Shown piece after piece: positions 27,385 to 36,851 of a stretch of 44,507 bases of DNA. Location of the stretch: positions 1 through 44,507 of the forward strand of contig CAJXQC010000025.1 of assembly GCA_913058495.1 (NCBI GenBank), given 5' to 3'. The stretch's first letter is position 1; each line of letters starts with the position of its first letter. The notes beneath the pieces were generated by a model. It made no database searches. It was not told where the DNA came from and saw only the letters and a list, made by a program, of their open reading frames with translations. A program made the translations under genes and the position numbers. This DNA is from an uncultured Balneola sp. (GTDB taxonomy: Bacteria > Bacteroidota > Rhodothermia > Balneolales > Balneolaceae).

Positions 27385-28026
27385 ATGGCAGATCAGGTTG
27401 TTCAAAATATAGTAGACTGGATTAATGTGGTTCCACCAATAGGAATCTATTTGATCTTTTTTGGTATTGCATATCTTGAGAACCTGATTCCTCCAATGCC
27501 GGGAGATGTGATCGTTGCTTTTGGTGGTTATCTAGCTGCCGAGGGCACAGTTTCATTTATGCTCTTATTCGTTGTAACCGTATTTGCTTCTGTTATAGGT
27601 TTTATGAATATGTATTGGTTTGGAAAGAAGTGGGGATCTCAAATTGAAGAGAATCCCAAGGGTCATCTTTTATTGAAATTCATTGACTATAAGTATTTCC
27701 AAAAAGGAAAAAAATGGATGAATAAATGGGGGCAATGGGTTGTGTTCGGTAACAGATTTTTAGCCGGGACCCGATCAGTTATTTCTCTTACCACAGGTAT
27801 GAGTGGTTTGAAAGTTTCCTATACTGTGATGAACTCATTTCTCAGTTCAATTTTGTGGAACGCTCTGCTTCTTGGGGCGGGTTGGTATGTTCAGGATAAT
27901 TGGGAAATAGTTGGAAGGTATTTATCCAACTATGGAAAATTAATTTTAGGTGCGATTATTGCGGTAATAGTACTAAAATTCTTAATTTTCAGGTCTGGAA
28001 AAAAGGATGAGGGAAACGCAGAATAG
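27385..28026 (+). CDS. DedA family membrane protein
   Basis: The 213-residue protein has about five membrane segments and the SNARE-associated/DedA (VTT) domain. Signatures are ENLIPPMPGDVIVAFGGYLA (32-51), the re-entrant-loop acidic and proline residues, and FGNRFLAGTRSVISLTTGMSG (the FxRFxPGxR region). DedA proteins help recycle or flip lipid carriers such as undecaprenyl phosphate and phosphatidylethanolamine. That makes its position directly after two isoprenoid-pathway genes suggestive, but this link is inference. The start abuts the ispF stop (TAAATG). The tRNA promoter region follows. Confidence 0.92.
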   Translation: MADQVVQNIVDWINVVPPIGIYLIFFGIAYLENLIPPMPGDVIVAFGGYLAAEGTVSFMLLFVVTVFASVIGFMNMYWFGKKWGSQIEENPKGHLLLKFIDYKYFQKGKKWMNKWGQWVVFGNRFLAGTRSVISLTTGMSGLKVSYTVMNSFLSSILWNALLLGAGWYVQDNWEIVGRYLSNYGKLILGAIIAVIVLKFLIFRSGKKDEGNAE

Positions 28027-28052
28027 CTCGTGATTTTTTTCACAAGGATTTG

Positions 28053-28081
28053 TTGACTATAAGATGAACTATGAGTATTTT
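28053..28081 (+). promoter_or_regulatory. probable promoter of the tRNA-tuf-ribosomal transcript
   Basis: TTGACT (28053-28058) and TATTTT (28076-28081) are separated by 17 bp, close to the housekeeping -35/-10 consensus. TATTTTTC also nearly matches the Bacteroidota -7 box. It lies about 19 bp before the first tRNA. No terminator is evident between the tRNAs and tuf, so it may drive the following genes as well. Confidence 0.6.
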
Positions 28082-28099
28082 TCCAGTCTTTCGAAAAAT

Positions 28100-28172
28100 G
28101 CCAGTGTAGCTCAGTTGGTAGAGCAACGGTTTTGTAAACCGTCGGTCGTCGGTTCGACTCCGGCCACTGGCT
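28100..28172 (+). tRNA. tRNA-Thr (anticodon TGT)
   Basis: A complete cloverleaf can be drawn: acceptor GCCAGTG/CACTGGC, a D arm with AGCTCAGTTGGTAGAGC, anticodon stem ACGGT/ACCGT around loop TTTGTAA, and T arm GGTTCGACTCC. The CCA end is not encoded. It reads ACA and other ACN codons and is first of four clustered tRNAs. Confidence 0.97.
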
Positions 28173-28199
28173 CATTCATTGATTTATTGAAAAGAATTT

Positions 28200-28282
28200 G
28201 GGGAGATACCAAAGCGGCCAACTGGGGCAGACTGTAAATCTGTTGTCTTACGACTTCGTAGGTTCGAATCCTGCTCTCCCCA
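28200..28282 (+). tRNA. tRNA-Tyr (anticodon GTA)
   Basis: Acceptor GGGGAGA/TCTCCCC, anticodon loop CTGTAAA with GTA, and a long variable arm (class II tRNA) before GGTTCGAATCC. CCA is not encoded. Its wobble G is a target of queuosine modification, and queA lies 2 kb upstream. Confidence 0.97.
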
Positions 28283-28289
28283 CGCAAAA

Positions 28290-28362
28290 GCGAGCGTAAC
28301 TCAATTGGTAGAGTGTCACCCTTCCAAGGTGAATGTTGCCGGTTCGATCCCGGTCGCTCGCT
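28290..28362 (+). tRNA. tRNA-Gly (anticodon TCC)
   Basis: Acceptor GCGAGCG/CGCTCGC, anticodon stem CACC.../GGTG with loop containing TCC, T arm GGTTCGATCCC. CCA is not encoded. Third of the cluster. Confidence 0.97.
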
Positions 28363-28375
28363 CATTGGAATAGAA

Positions 28376-28447
<72 letters not shown>

Positions 28448-28496
28448 CTGTCGGTAATCGTTTTACAAATTTAATTAACACAAACAAGACAAAGAC

Positions 28497-29684
28497 ATGG
28501 CAAAAGAGACCTTTCAACGCACCAAGCCGCATGTAAATGTGGGAACGATTGGACACGTAGATCACGGTAAAACTACGCTAACGGCGGCAATTACGACCGT
28601 AATGGCGAAGACATATGGTGGTGTAGCGCAAGCATTTGATCAAATTGACAACGCTCCGGAAGAAAGAGAGCGTGGAATCACGATTGCAACGGCACACGTA
28701 GAGTACGAATCAGAAGATCGTCACTACGCACACGTAGACTGCCCGGGTCACGCGGATTACGTAAAGAACATGGTAACGGGTGCGGCGCAAATGGACGGAG
28801 CTATTTTGGTAGTAGCAGCCACTGATGGTCCTATGCCTCAAACACGTGAGCACATCCTTCTTGCACGTCAGGTAGGTGTACCTCAGGTAGTAGTGTTCAT
28901 GAACAAAGTTGATCTTGTAGACGACGAAGAATTATTAGAGTTGGTAGAATTGGAAGTACGTGAGTTACTTTCCAGCTACGAATTTGATGGCGATGAAATT
29001 CCTGTGATCCAGGGATCAGCCCTAGGCGCTCTTAACGGCGAAGCTCAGTGGGAAGAGAAAGTAGTAGAGCTGATGAAAGCTGTAGATGAAACGATCCCAA
29101 CTCCGGAGCGTGATGTAGACAAGCCGTTCTTGATGCCTGTGGAAGATGTATTCAGTATTACCGGTCGTGGAACCGTAGCAACGGGTCGTATCGAGCGTGG
29201 TGTATTGAAGCTGAACGATGAGATCGAGATTGTAGGAATTGTAGAAGCGCCGATGAAGAGTGTAGTAACCGGTATTGAGATGTTCCGTAGATTGTTAGAT
29301 CAGGGACAAGCCGGTGACAACGCAGGAATTCTTCTGCGAGGAATTAACAAAGAAGACTTACAGCGCGGAATGGTGCTGTGTAAGCCGGGTACGATTAACC
29401 CACACAAGCAGTTTGATTGTGAGGTATACGTACTAAGCAAAGATGAAGGTGGAAGACACACGCCATTCTTCAAAGGATACCGTCCACAGTTTTACTTCCG
29501 TACAACGGATGTAACGGGCTCTTGTGAGCTTCCGAGTGGAGTGGAGATGGTGATGCCGGGAGATAATGTAAAGCTCTCCGTAACACTGATCCAACCGGTA
29601 GCAATGGAAGAAGGCCTGCGCTTTGCGATCCGCGAAGGTGGACGTACGGTGGGTGCTGGTGTGGTAACTAAAATTTTAGACTAA
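28497..29684 (+). CDS. tuf: elongation factor Tu
   Basis: EF-Tu carries aminoacyl-tRNA to the ribosome as a GTP complex. The 395 residues have the P-loop GHVDHGKT (19-26), the switch block [26 protein letters not shown] and the usual two beta-barrel domains ending in [12 protein letters not shown]. It follows four tRNA genes and is 14 bp upstream of rpsJ. Codon use is odd: by eye about half the Thr codons are ACG and Val is mostly GTA, while neighbouring ribosomal genes prefer ACT/ACA and GTT. This could reflect transfer, or gene conversion with another tuf copy. Protein identity is not in doubt. Confidence 0.99.
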   Translation: MAKETFQRTKPHVNVGTIGHVDHGKTTLTAAITTVMAKTYGGVAQAFDQIDNAPEERERGITIATAHVEYESEDRHYAHVDCPGHADYVKNMVTGAAQMDGAILVVAATDGPMPQTREHILLARQVGVPQVVVFMNKVDLVDDEELLELVELEVRELLSSYEFDGDEIPVIQGSALGALNGEAQWEEKVVELMKAVDETIPTPERDVDKPFLMPVEDVFSITGRGTVATGRIERGVLKLNDEIEIVGIVEAPMKSVVTGIEMFRRLLDQGQAGDNAGILLRGINKEDLQRGMVLCKPGTINPHKQFDCEVYVLSKDEGGRHTPFFKGYRPQFYFRTTDVTGSCELPSGVEMVMPGDNVKLSVTLIQPVAMEEGLRFAIREGGRTVGAGVVTKILD

Positions 29685-29698
29685 AGAGGTTCTGATCC

Positions 29699-30010
29699 GT
29701 GGCAACACAACAAAAAATCAGAATAAAGTTGAAATCATACGATCATAACCTGATCGACAAATCAGCTGAAAAGATTATTCAGACTGTGAAATCAACTGGA
29801 GCAGTTGTATCGGGTCCAATCCCGCTTCCAACGCGCAAAAGTATAATTACTGTTAACAAGTCTGTGTTCGTAGACAAAAAGTCTCGCGAGCAGTTTGAAT
29901 ACAGATCTCACAAACGTTTGATCGATATTCTTTCAACAGGTTCACAAACAGTAGACGCTTTGATGAAGCTTGAGCTTCCATCAGGTGTAGATGTAGAAAT
30001 TAAAGTTTAA
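29699..30010 (+). CDS. rpsJ: 30S ribosomal protein S10
   Basis: S10 sits in the 30S head and, with NusB, also takes part in transcription antitermination. The 103 residues include [20 protein letters not shown] (8-27), [11 protein letters not shown] and RSHKRLIDI. The start is GTG 29699, giving (M)[10 protein letters not shown]. It is the first gene of the S10 cluster, but here it directly follows tuf without fusA, rpsG or rpsL in front. Confidence 0.99.
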   Translation: MATQQKIRIKLKSYDHNLIDKSAEKIIQTVKSTGAVVSGPIPLPTRKSIITVNKSVFVDKKSREQFEYRSHKRLIDILSTGSQTVDALMKLELPSGVDVEIKV

Positions 30011-30029
30011 CTGAAAGGATCAGAACACG

Positions 30030-30668
30030 ATGAGTGGTTTGGTAGGAAAAAAAATTGGGATGACAAGCGTCTTTGACAGCCAGGGAAGAAGTATTCCTGT
30101 TACTGTTGTTGAAGTACCAGCCTCTGTAATAACCCAAATCAAAACCGAAGAAACTGATGGCTATAATGCTGTTCAACTTTCTTCTTTTGACAGAAAAGCA
30201 AAGAACGTATCTAAGTCTGTAAAAGGACACTTTGATAAAGCAGGTTCAGAAACTAAAGCCGTAGTTAAAGAATTCAGAGATTTTCTTCCTGAAGGACTTG
30301 ATGTAGGCGATGAGCTGAAAGCAGAAGACGTATTTCAGGTTGGTGACGTAATTGACGTTGCAGGAACTTCGAAAGGGCGTGGATTTACCGGAGTTATCAA
30401 GCGACACAACTTTAGTGGTGTTGGTGATGAAACTCACGGTCAGCATAACAGATTAAGAGCTCCCGGTTCTATTGGTGGAGCTTCAGATCCTGCGCGTGTA
30501 TTTAAAGGAATGAAAATGGGTGGACAGCACGGAAACACAAGAGTTAAGGTTAAGAACCTGAGTGTTGCCAAGATCATTGCTGAGTCAGACTTAGTTTTGA
30601 TCACCGGAGCTATTCCTGGTCCTAATGGTGGATACGTAGAATTATTATCGAAACCGTCAGCATACTAA
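30030..30668 (+). CDS. rplC: 50S ribosomal protein L3
   Basis: L3 is an early assembly protein near the peptidyl-transferase centre. The 212 residues start GLVGKKIGMTSVFD and contain the long central loop GTSKGRGFTGVIKRHNF and GSIGGASDPARVFKGMKMGGQHGN, which reaches into 23S rRNA. The conserved Gln in MGGQHG is the site methylated by PrmB in other bacteria. It is 19 bp after rpsJ and 4 bp before rplD. Confidence 0.99.
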   Translation: MSGLVGKKIGMTSVFDSQGRSIPVTVVEVPASVITQIKTEETDGYNAVQLSSFDRKAKNVSKSVKGHFDKAGSETKAVVKEFRDFLPEGLDVGDELKAEDVFQVGDVIDVAGTSKGRGFTGVIKRHNFSGVGDETHGQHNRLRAPGSIGGASDPARVFKGMKMGGQHGNTRVKVKNLSVAKIIAESDLVLITGAIPGPNGGYVELLSKPSAY

Positions 30669-30672
30669 GATC

Positions 30673-31323
30673 ATGAAATTAGATATATATAAAATAGACG
30701 GAAGCAAAACGAGTAAGAAAGCTGAGCTTAGCGATTCAATTTTTGCAATTGAGCCTAACGAAACTGCTTTGTACGAAGATGTACGTCGTCATATGGCGAA
30801 TAAGCGTCAAGGTACTCACAAGACTAAAGGTCGTAGTGAAGTAACCGGTAGTACAAAGAAAATGTATCGTCAGAAAGGAACCGGTAATGCCCGTAGAGGT
30901 GATATAAAAGCTGGTATTCTAAGAGGTGGTGGAACCATGTTCGGACCACAGCCACGCGATTACAGTTTCAAATTGAATAAGAAAGTTGTTCAATTGGCTA
31001 GAAAGTCAGCTCTTTCAGTGAAAGCTTCAAAAGAAGCGGTTACTGTTGTGAAGGATTTCACTTTTGAAGCTCCTAAAACTTCTGAAGTAGCAAACATGCT
31101 TTCCGCTTTCAAATTAGATGGCAAGAAAGTTTTGATCATTACTTCTGAAACAGATATGAACATTTTTAAATCTGCCAGAAATATTCTTGGAGTAAGTGTT
31201 GTAGAGGCTAACAAGCCTAATACTTACCAAATATTGAATGCAGATATGATTGTAATTCAGGAAAGCGCAGTATCAGTTCTTGAATCCACAATTCAACCTA
31301 AAACTGAAGAGGCTGCAGCATGA
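30673..31323 (+). CDS. rplD: 50S ribosomal protein L4
   Basis: L4 lines the polypeptide exit tunnel. At 216 residues it has the tunnel loop KGRSEVTGSTKKMYRQKGTG (53-72), followed by GNARRGDIKAGILRGGGTMFGPQPRDY. In E. coli L4 represses its own operon. The C-terminus adds a short acidic QPKTEEAAA tail. Its last four bases overlap the rplW start (ATGA). Confidence 0.99.
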   Translation: MKLDIYKIDGSKTSKKAELSDSIFAIEPNETALYEDVRRHMANKRQGTHKTKGRSEVTGSTKKMYRQKGTGNARRGDIKAGILRGGGTMFGPQPRDYSFKLNKKVVQLARKSALSVKASKEAVTVVKDFTFEAPKTSEVANMLSAFKLDGKKVLIITSETDMNIFKSARNILGVSVVEANKPNTYQILNADMIVIQESAVSVLESTIQPKTEEAAA

Positions 31324-31610
31324 GTATCCTAATCAGACCGGTAATTACCGAGAAATTAAGCCGCATCCAGGAAGAAAGCGGTAAAGTAACTTTCGAAGTT
31401 GCTCAAAAAGCAAACAAACCTGAGATCAAAGCTGCTATAGAAGCAACTTATCCGGGCGTTAAAGTTGCTAAAGTGAACACAATGATTATGCCATCTAAGC
31501 CGAAAGGCAGATTTACAAGAAGTGGCTATCAGGGTGGAAGAACTAAAACCTGGAAAAAGGCAATCGTAACATTAAGAGAAGGCGAAATCGACTTCTTTGA
31601 AGAAGTATAG
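31320..31610 (+). CDS. rplW: 50S ribosomal protein L23
   Basis: L23 surrounds the tunnel exit and is the docking site for trigger factor and SRP. The 96 residues show the typical ILIRPVITEKLSRIQEESGK start, the NKPEIKAAIEATYPGVKVAKVNT core and a mobile basic loop KPKGRFTRSGYQGGRTKTWKKA. Translation is coupled to rplD by a 4-bp overlap. Confidence 0.99.
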   Translation: MSILIRPVITEKLSRIQEESGKVTFEVAQKANKPEIKAAIEATYPGVKVAKVNTMIMPSKPKGRFTRSGYQGGRTKTWKKAIVTLREGEIDFFEEV

Positions 31611-31622
31611 ATCTGAATAGTT

Positions 31623-32453
31623 ATGGCTACAAAGAAATTAAAACCAAACACTCCGGGAACCAGGCACAGAATTGCTCCTGTATTTGATGATGTTACTGTT
31701 TCATCTCCTCAAAAGAGTTTAACAGCTGGTAAGCATCAATCCGGTGGACGTAATCATCACGGTAGAAAAACATCTCGTCACAGAGGTGGAGGTCATAAGC
31801 GTAAGTACCGTATTATTGACTTCAAAAGAAACAAGTTTGATATACCGGCAAAAGTTCAAACGATCGAATACGATCCAAACAGAACTGCCCGTATTGCACT
31901 GCTTGCTTATGCTGATGGTGAGAAAAGATATATTATTGCTCCAAATGGTCTTAAAGTAGGAGATACCATTATTTCAGGAGAAAGAGTAGAGCCGGATATG
32001 GGTAATGCTCTTCAACTGAGATTCATGCCTCCGGGTACTTTTGTCCATAACATTGAATTGGTACCGGGAAGAGGTGGGATTCTTTGTAGAGGAGCAGGAA
32101 CAGTTGCACAGTTGCTGGGTAAGCAGGAAAAATATGTAAGTGTGAAACTTCCTTCTGGTGAAGTTCGCATGATCTTAGGTACTTGTATGGCTACCGTTGG
32201 TACCACAAGTAATCCTGATCATATGAACACTACGAAAGGTAAAGCAGGACGTAGCCGTTGGTTAGGTCGTCGTCCTCAAACTCGTGGTGTTGCAATGAAC
32301 CCGGTTGATCACCCGATGGGTGGTGGAGAAGGTAAATCTTCCGGAGGGCACCCACGTTCGCCTTGGGGACAAATGGCCAAAGGTAAGAAAACAAGAAACC
32401 GCAAGAAGTTGTCTTCTAAGTACATTATTAGAAGAAGAAAAGCTAAGAAATAA
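31623..32453 (+). CDS. rplB: 50S ribosomal protein L2
   Basis: L2 is needed for subunit association and peptidyl-transferase activity. The 276 residues contain [26 protein letters not shown] sequence (here [20 protein letters not shown] at about 40-59) and the catalytic-region block [20 protein letters not shown], which contains the conserved His of the HPMGGGEG segment. The C-terminus is basic, as usual. Confidence 0.99.
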   Translation: MATKKLKPNTPGTRHRIAPVFDDVTVSSPQKSLTAGKHQSGGRNHHGRKTSRHRGGGHKRKYRIIDFKRNKFDIPAKVQTIEYDPNRTARIALLAYADGEKRYIIAPNGLKVGDTIISGERVEPDMGNALQLRFMPPGTFVHNIELVPGRGGILCRGAGTVAQLLGKQEKYVSVKLPSGEVRMILGTCMATVGTTSNPDHMNTTKGKAGRSRWLGRRPQTRGVAMNPVDHPMGGGEGKSSGGHPRSPWGQMAKGKKTRNRKKLSSKYIIRRRKAKK

Positions 32454-32464
32454 AGAAATAAAGT

Positions 32465-32734
32465 ATGCCACGTTCATTAAAAAAAGGGCCTTTTGTAGAC
32501 TACAAGCTTCAGCGTAAAATTGACGCTGCTAACGAAGCAAGTAGTAAAAAAGTGATCAAGACCTGGTCTAGATCCTCTTTAGTAACTCCGGATTTTATCG
32601 GTCTTACTATTGCAGTACATAATGGCAAACAATTCATTCCTGTTTTTATAACAGATGAGATGGTAGGACATAAGCTTGGTGAGTTTGCGGCTACAAGAAC
32701 TTTCCGTGGTCACCCAATGAAAAAGGCTAAATAA
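32465..32734 (+). CDS. rpsS: 30S ribosomal protein S19
   Basis: S19 pairs with S13 in the 30S head near the A-site tRNA. The 89 residues begin [18 protein letters not shown] and include [22 protein letters not shown] and the ending [18 protein letters not shown]. Normal length; 11 bp after rplB. Confidence 0.99.
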   Translation: MPRSLKKGPFVDYKLQRKIDAANEASSKKVIKTWSRSSLVTPDFIGLTIAVHNGKQFIPVFITDEMVGHKLGEFAATRTFRGHPMKKAK

Positions 32735-32746
32735 GGTAATTTAGAA

Positions 32747-33124
32747 ATGGATACACCAGTTTTAGAAGCACGCGCAGTGCAAAGACATTTAAGAAGAGCT
32801 CCTCGCAAAGTAAGATTAGTTGCTGATGCAGTAAGAGGATCTCAAGTTGACAAAGCTCTAAAGAGACTTGAATTCACAAAGAAAGGTTCAGCGGCTGAAG
32901 TTGCGAAAGTGATTAAATCAGCAGCGGCTAATTTGCGTGACAAATTTCAGGAAGAGCGTTTTGATGATGAGAACTTAGTAGTTAAAACTATCTATGTTGA
33001 TGAAGGAGTAACGTTGAAAAGAATTCAGCCGGCTCCAATGGGTAGAGCTCATCGTATTAATAAGCGTAGTTGCCACATCACAGTTGTTGTAGCAAAGCGT
33101 GACGAAGAAACTGTAAAAAACTAA
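32747..33124 (+). CDS. rplV: 50S ribosomal protein L22
   Basis: L22 lines the tunnel with its long beta-hairpin, the constriction where macrolides and arrest peptides act. The 125 residues include QRHLRRAPRKVRLVADAVRG (13-32) and the hairpin block VTLKRIQPAPMGRAHRINKR (89-108). No insertions are seen in the loop region where resistance changes arise elsewhere. Confidence 0.99.
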   Translation: MDTPVLEARAVQRHLRRAPRKVRLVADAVRGSQVDKALKRLEFTKKGSAAEVAKVIKSAAANLRDKFQEERFDDENLVVKTIYVDEGVTLKRIQPAPMGRAHRINKRSCHITVVVAKRDEETVKN

Positions 33125-33136
33125 ACGGGTAGTAAC

Positions 33137-33892
33137 TTGGGACAAAAGACAAATCCAACAGGTTTTAGATTAGGCATCATTAAAGGATGGGATTCTAACT
33201 GGTATTCAGATGATAACCAGCCAAATCTTATCATGGAAGATGAAAAGCTACGTGAGTATTTACGTGCACGTCTTCGTAATGGTGGACTATCAAACGTTAT
33301 TATTGAAAGAACTCCTAAGCGTATTCTTTTAACTCTAAGAACAAGCCGTCCGGGTGTTATCATCGGTAAAGGTGGTGAGCAGATCGAATTGCTTCGTGAA
33401 GAGCTAAAAAAGATTACAAGCAAAGAAGTTCAGATCAACGTAAGTGAAATTAAAAGACCTGAGCTTGATGCTAGTTTAGTTGCTCAGAATATCGGACAAC
33501 AGTTAACAAGTCGTGTTTCTTTCAGAAGAGCGATGAAAACTGCGATTGCTTCTGCAATGAGAATGGGAGCAAAAGGAATTAAAGTAAGATGTGCTGGTCG
33601 TTTGGGTGGAGCTGAAATGGCTCGTACCGAGCAGTACAAAGAAGGTCAGATTCCGTTACATACAATTAGAGCGGATATCGATTACTGGAACACAACTGCC
33701 AATACTATTTATGGTTCAATTGGTGTAAGTGTTTGGATCTTTAAAGGTGAAATTATCGGTGATGTTGATTTAACTCCTGGCGCGCAAGCAGCTAAGGAAG
33801 CAGAATCAAAAAGAGGCCGAAGAGGTGGAGACGATCGCGGTAAGAGAAACAACCGTCGTCGTAGCAGAAACCGAAATAGACAAAATAATTAA
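33137..33892 (+). CDS. rpsC: 30S ribosomal protein S3
   Basis: S3 forms part of the mRNA entry site and has helicase activity there. The start is TTG 33137, giving (M)[14 protein letters not shown], the invariant N-terminus; no other start would keep it. The KH domain has [16 protein letters not shown]. At 251 residues it is slightly long because of a C-terminal Arg/Asn-rich tail ([20 protein letters not shown] and following), about 30 residues beyond the core. Confidence 0.99.
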   Translation: MGQKTNPTGFRLGIIKGWDSNWYSDDNQPNLIMEDEKLREYLRARLRNGGLSNVIIERTPKRILLTLRTSRPGVIIGKGGEQIELLREELKKITSKEVQINVSEIKRPELDASLVAQNIGQQLTSRVSFRRAMKTAIASAMRMGAKGIKVRCAGRLGGAEMARTEQYKEGQIPLHTIRADIDYWNTTANTIYGSIGVSVWIFKGEIIGDVDLTPGAQAAKEAESKRGRRGGDDRGKRNNRRRSRNRNRQNN

Positions 33893-33911
33893 CACAGCTA
33901 GATAGATAACG

Positions 33912-34334
33912 ATGTTAGAGCCAAAAAGAGTAAAACGCCGTAGAGTACATCGCGCTAAGCTTAAAGGAAATGCGAACAGAGGACATCAAATTAACTTTGG
34001 TGATTTCGCTCTGAAAGCAATGGAACCTAAGTTTATTACGTCTCGTCAGATCGAGGCTTGCCGTATTGCTATTGCACGTTCTTTGCAGCGTGACGGGCAA
34101 ACGTTCATTCGAATTTTCCCGGATCAACCAATGACAAGTAAACCTGCTGAAACTCGTATGGGTAAAGGTAAAGGTGCTTTGGATCACTGGGTTGCAGTTG
34201 TTAAGCCGGGTAGAATTTTATTTGAAATAGCCGGTGTAACGGAAGAAAGAGCTCGTGAAGCTATGCGTCGTGCATCTCACAAGCTTCCAATTAAAACTAA
34301 ATTCGTAGTTCGCAGAGACTACGTAGGTAAATAG
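33912..34334 (+). CDS. rplP: 50S ribosomal protein L16
   Basis: L16 helps position A- and P-site tRNAs. The 140 residues run from [19 protein letters not shown] to [12 protein letters not shown] and contain the conserved [22 protein letters not shown]. The conserved Arg hydroxylated by YcfD in some bacteria lies in [14 protein letters not shown]. The stop codon is part of the Shine-Dalgarno of rpmC (TAGGAGG). Confidence 0.99.
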   Translation: MLEPKRVKRRRVHRAKLKGNANRGHQINFGDFALKAMEPKFITSRQIEACRIAIARSLQRDGQTFIRIFPDQPMTSKPAETRMGKGKGALDHWVAVVKPGRILFEIAGVTEERAREAMRRASHKLPIKTKFVVRRDYVGK

Positions 34335-34345
34335 GAGGCGGTACG

Positions 34346-34546
34346 ATGAGTAAAGCGCATGAATTAAGAGATTTATCTATTACTGAATTAAGTGCACGTT
34401 TGAAAGATGAAGCGGAAGCACTACAAAAATTAAAGTTTTCAAAATCGGTAACCGGACAGCTGGAAAATCCTGCTCGTATCACAAATCACAGACGTGAAGT
34501 TGCCAGATTGAGAACCATTATTAATGAAAAAAATAGTGCTGAATAA
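34346..34546 (+). CDS. rpmC: 50S ribosomal protein L29
   Basis: L29 is a small two-helix protein at the tunnel exit beside L23. At 66 residues it has [20 protein letters not shown] and the [14 protein letters not shown] end. An AGGAGG site at 34333-34338 with 7-bp spacing is the clearest ribosome-binding site in the operon and overlaps the rplP stop. Confidence 0.98.
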   Translation: MSKAHELRDLSITELSARLKDEAEALQKLKFSKSVTGQLENPARITNHRREVARLRTIINEKNSAE

Positions 34547-34560
34547 GCGTTAGGATCATT

Positions 34561-34824
34561 ATGGCAGAATTAGAAAGAGCACAACGAAGAGAACGAACAG
34601 GTCGTGTTGTTAGCAACAAGATGGATAAAAGCATCACGGTTGCTGTAGATCGACAGATTAAGCATGCTATTTATGGCAAGTTTATCACCAAGACTACTAA
34701 GTACATGGCACACGACGAAAACAATGAAGCGAATATTGGGGATACGGTTCACATTATGAGTACCCGTCCTCTTTCCAAGCGCAAGACATGGCGCCTGGTA
34801 TCAATCGTAGAAAAAGCTAAATAA
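34561..34824 (+). CDS. rpsQ: 30S ribosomal protein S17
   Basis: S17 is a primary 16S rRNA-binding OB-fold protein. The 87 residues include [20 protein letters not shown] (12-31) and the block [22 protein letters not shown]. Length is typical and spacing to neighbours is 13-14 bp. Confidence 0.99.
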   Translation: MAELERAQRRERTGRVVSNKMDKSITVAVDRQIKHAIYGKFITKTTKYMAHDENNEANIGDTVHIMSTRPLSKRKTWRLVSIVEKAK

Positions 34825-34837
34825 GGACTTATAAGCG

Positions 34838-35206
34838 ATGGTACAAACGCAAACAGTATTACAGGTAGCAGATAACAGCGGAGCTAAAAAAGTTATGTGT
34901 ATCAAAGTGTTGGGAGATTCCCGCCGCCGATACGCACGAGTTGGAGATTTGATCTCAGCTTCAGTAAAAACTGCACTACCAGGCGGTAACGTTAAGAAAG
35001 GTGACGTTGTAAAAGCCGTAATAGTTAGAACTAAAAAAGAGTACCGCAGAAAGGATGGTAGTTATATCCGTTTTGATGAAAATGCTGCGGTAGTAATTAA
35101 CAAAGACCAAGAGCCTGTAGGCACACGTATTTTTGGACCTGTTGCTCGCGAATTGCGAGAAAAGAGTTTCATGAAGATTGTGTCACTAGCTCCGGAAGTA
35201 CTTTAA
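34838..35206 (+). CDS. rplN: 50S ribosomal protein L14
   Basis: L14 sits on the subunit interface. The 122 residues begin [20 protein letters not shown] and contain [21 protein letters not shown] and [29 protein letters not shown]. It is the docking partner of RsfS, whose gene is also in this window at 23.6-24.0 kb on the opposite strand. Confidence 0.99.
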   Translation: MVQTQTVLQVADNSGAKKVMCIKVLGDSRRRYARVGDLISASVKTALPGGNVKKGDVVKAVIVRTKKEYRRKDGSYIRFDENAAVVINKDQEPVGTRIFGPVARELREKSFMKIVSLAPEVL

Positions 35207-35219
35207 AGAGGTTAGAGTA

Positions 35220-35573
35220 ATGCCACGAAGGTTTAATAAACAAAAGAAATTGCACGTAAAGAAAGGCGACGAAGTTAAAATTCTCGCTGGTAAAGATATT
35301 GGTGAAACAGGCCGTGTGCTTATGGTTTACCCAGACAAGGAAAGAGTTCTTGTTGAAGGTATAAACATGAAAACACACCATGACAAACCATCTCAGGAAA
35401 ACCAGCAAGGTGGTCGCTTAAAAAGAGAGGGTTCAGTACACATTTCAAATGTTCAAGTAATTGACCCTACAACAAAAGAACCAACAAGAATTGGTCGCAA
35501 GCGAATTGAAGAAGATGGCGGTGGCCGTTGGGTTCGTTATGCTAAGGCCAGTGGCGAAATTTTGGATAAATAA
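35220..35573 (+). CDS. rplX: 50S ribosomal protein L24
   Basis: L24 starts 50S assembly at the 5' end of 23S rRNA. The KOW motif is KKGDEVKILAGKDIGETGRV (14-33), followed by RVLVEGINMKTHHDKPSQEN. At 117 residues it is a little longer than the E. coli protein, with a C-terminal extension typical of Bacteroidota-like sequences (EEDGGGRWVRYAKASGEILDK region). Confidence 0.98.
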   Translation: MPRRFNKQKKLHVKKGDEVKILAGKDIGETGRVLMVYPDKERVLVEGINMKTHHDKPSQENQQGGRLKREGSVHISNVQVIDPTTKEPTRIGRKRIEEDGGGRWVRYAKASGEILDK

Positions 35574-35589
35574 TTTAGTGTGAAATAAA

Positions 35590-36141
35590 ATGGCTGAAGC
35601 AAGACTATACACACAATACAAAGAAGAAATTACTTCGAAGTTGACCGAAGAGTTTGGATACGAGAACAAAATGAGTCTCCCCAAACTTCAAAAAATAGTG
35701 ATCAACGTAGGAGTAGGGGAAGCAATTCAAGACAAGAAAGTACTTGATACTGTAGTTGAGAATATTGCGCAAATAACAGGTCAGATGCCTGTTAAAACCA
35801 AGGCTAAGAAATCGATCTCGAACTTTAAGTTGAGAGAAGGAATGCCTATTGGTTGTAAAGTTACTTTGCGTGGTAGAATCATGTTTGAATTCCTGGACCG
35901 TTTGGTAAATTTAGCTTTACCTAGAACTCGTGACTTTCAAGGAGTTCCTGATAAAAGCTTTGATGGACGCGGTAATTATACAATGGGAATTAAAGAACAT
36001 ACAATCTTCCCTGAGATTGATACAGATAAGGTTTCAAAAATGCACGGTATGGATGTGACTTTTGTAACCTCCGCAGAAACTGACGAAGAAGCATACGCTT
36101 TGCTTAAGCATTTCGGTATGCCATTCAAAAACAGAAATTAA
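35590..36141 (+). CDS. rplE: 50S ribosomal protein L5
   Basis: L5 binds 5S rRNA and contacts the P-site tRNA. The 183 residues include [20 protein letters not shown] (about 30-49), [42 protein letters not shown] and EHTIFPEID. Length and motifs are normal. Confidence 0.99.
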   Translation: MAEARLYTQYKEEITSKLTEEFGYENKMSLPKLQKIVINVGVGEAIQDKKVLDTVVENIAQITGQMPVKTKAKKSISNFKLREGMPIGCKVTLRGRIMFEFLDRLVNLALPRTRDFQGVPDKSFDGRGNYTMGIKEHTIFPEIDTDKVSKMHGMDVTFVTSAETDEEAYALLKHFGMPFKNRN

Positions 36142-36154
36142 GAGATACTCTATT

Positions 36155-36424
36155 ATGGCTAAGAAAGCTTGGATAGCACGTAACGAAAAACGTAAAAAAA
36201 CAGTAGAAAAATACGCTGAGAAAAGGAAAGCTTTGAAGGAAGCCGGCGATTATGAAGGTTTGCAAAAACTTCCCAGAAACGCTAGTCCTACTCGTGTAAG
36301 AAACCGTTGTAGCATAACCGGACGTAGCCGTGGTTACGTTGGTCGCTATGGAGTATCTAGAATTAAATTCCGTGAATTGGCTTTAGCTGGTAAGATACCA
36401 GGCGTAAGAAAAGCCAGCTGGTAA
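36155..36424 (+). CDS. rpsN: 30S ribosomal protein S14 (long, zinc-free form)
   Basis: S14 is part of the 30S head. The 89-residue long form contains [20 protein letters not shown] and [29 protein letters not shown]-type sequence at the end. The paired CxxC ... CxxC ligands of the short zinc form are absent; only one Cys remains (in RCSITGR). This is the C- version, not dependent on zinc. Confidence 0.99.
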   Translation: MAKKAWIARNEKRKKTVEKYAEKRKALKEAGDYEGLQKLPRNASPTRVRNRCSITGRSRGYVGRYGVSRIKFRELALAGKIPGVRKASW

Positions 36425-36443
36425 ACATTATATCTGAAGAGAA

Positions 36444-36836
36444 ATGAACGATCCGATAGCAGATTTTTTAACACGTATTCGAAATGCCCAAACTGCAGGG
36501 CATCGTAAAGTTGATGTTCCAGCTTCAAAGCTGAAAAGAGCAATGGCCAAGATCTTAGTTGATAAAGGTTATATCTCAAAATTCATCAATATTGAAGATG
36601 GTAAGCAAGGTGTTATCAGAATGTTCCTTAAGTATGATTCTTATGGACATCCTGTAATTAAAGACTTAACACGCTTCTCAAAGCCGGGATTAAGAGTATA
36701 TAAAGGTTCCAGTGATGTTCCTCGTGCTCAGAATGGTTTGGGAGTAGTGATCTTATCTACTTCAAAAGGTGTGATGACAGATAAAGAAGCTCGCAAGCTG
36801 AAAGTTGGCGGCGAGATACTTTGCACGATTTATTAA
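36444..36836 (+). CDS. rpsH: 30S ribosomal protein S8
   Basis: S8 binds 16S rRNA helix 21 and, in E. coli, represses the spc operon. The 130 residues show DPIADFLTRIRNAQTAGH (3-20), the SKPGLRVYKGSSDVP block and the C-terminal signature GLGVVILSTSKGVMTDKEAR. Complete and typical. Confidence 0.99.
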   Translation: MNDPIADFLTRIRNAQTAGHRKVDVPASKLKRAMAKILVDKGYISKFINIEDGKQGVIRMFLKYDSYGHPVIKDLTRFSKPGLRVYKGSSDVPRAQNGLGVVILSTSKGVMTDKEARKLKVGGEILCTIY

Positions 36837-36851
36837 AACAGAGTTTAGATT

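Noticed and set aside
28031-28044. GTGA-T-run-TCAC after the DedA gene, considered as a terminator
   Set aside because: Four-base stem with the T-run in the loop rather than after it; not a convincing terminator.
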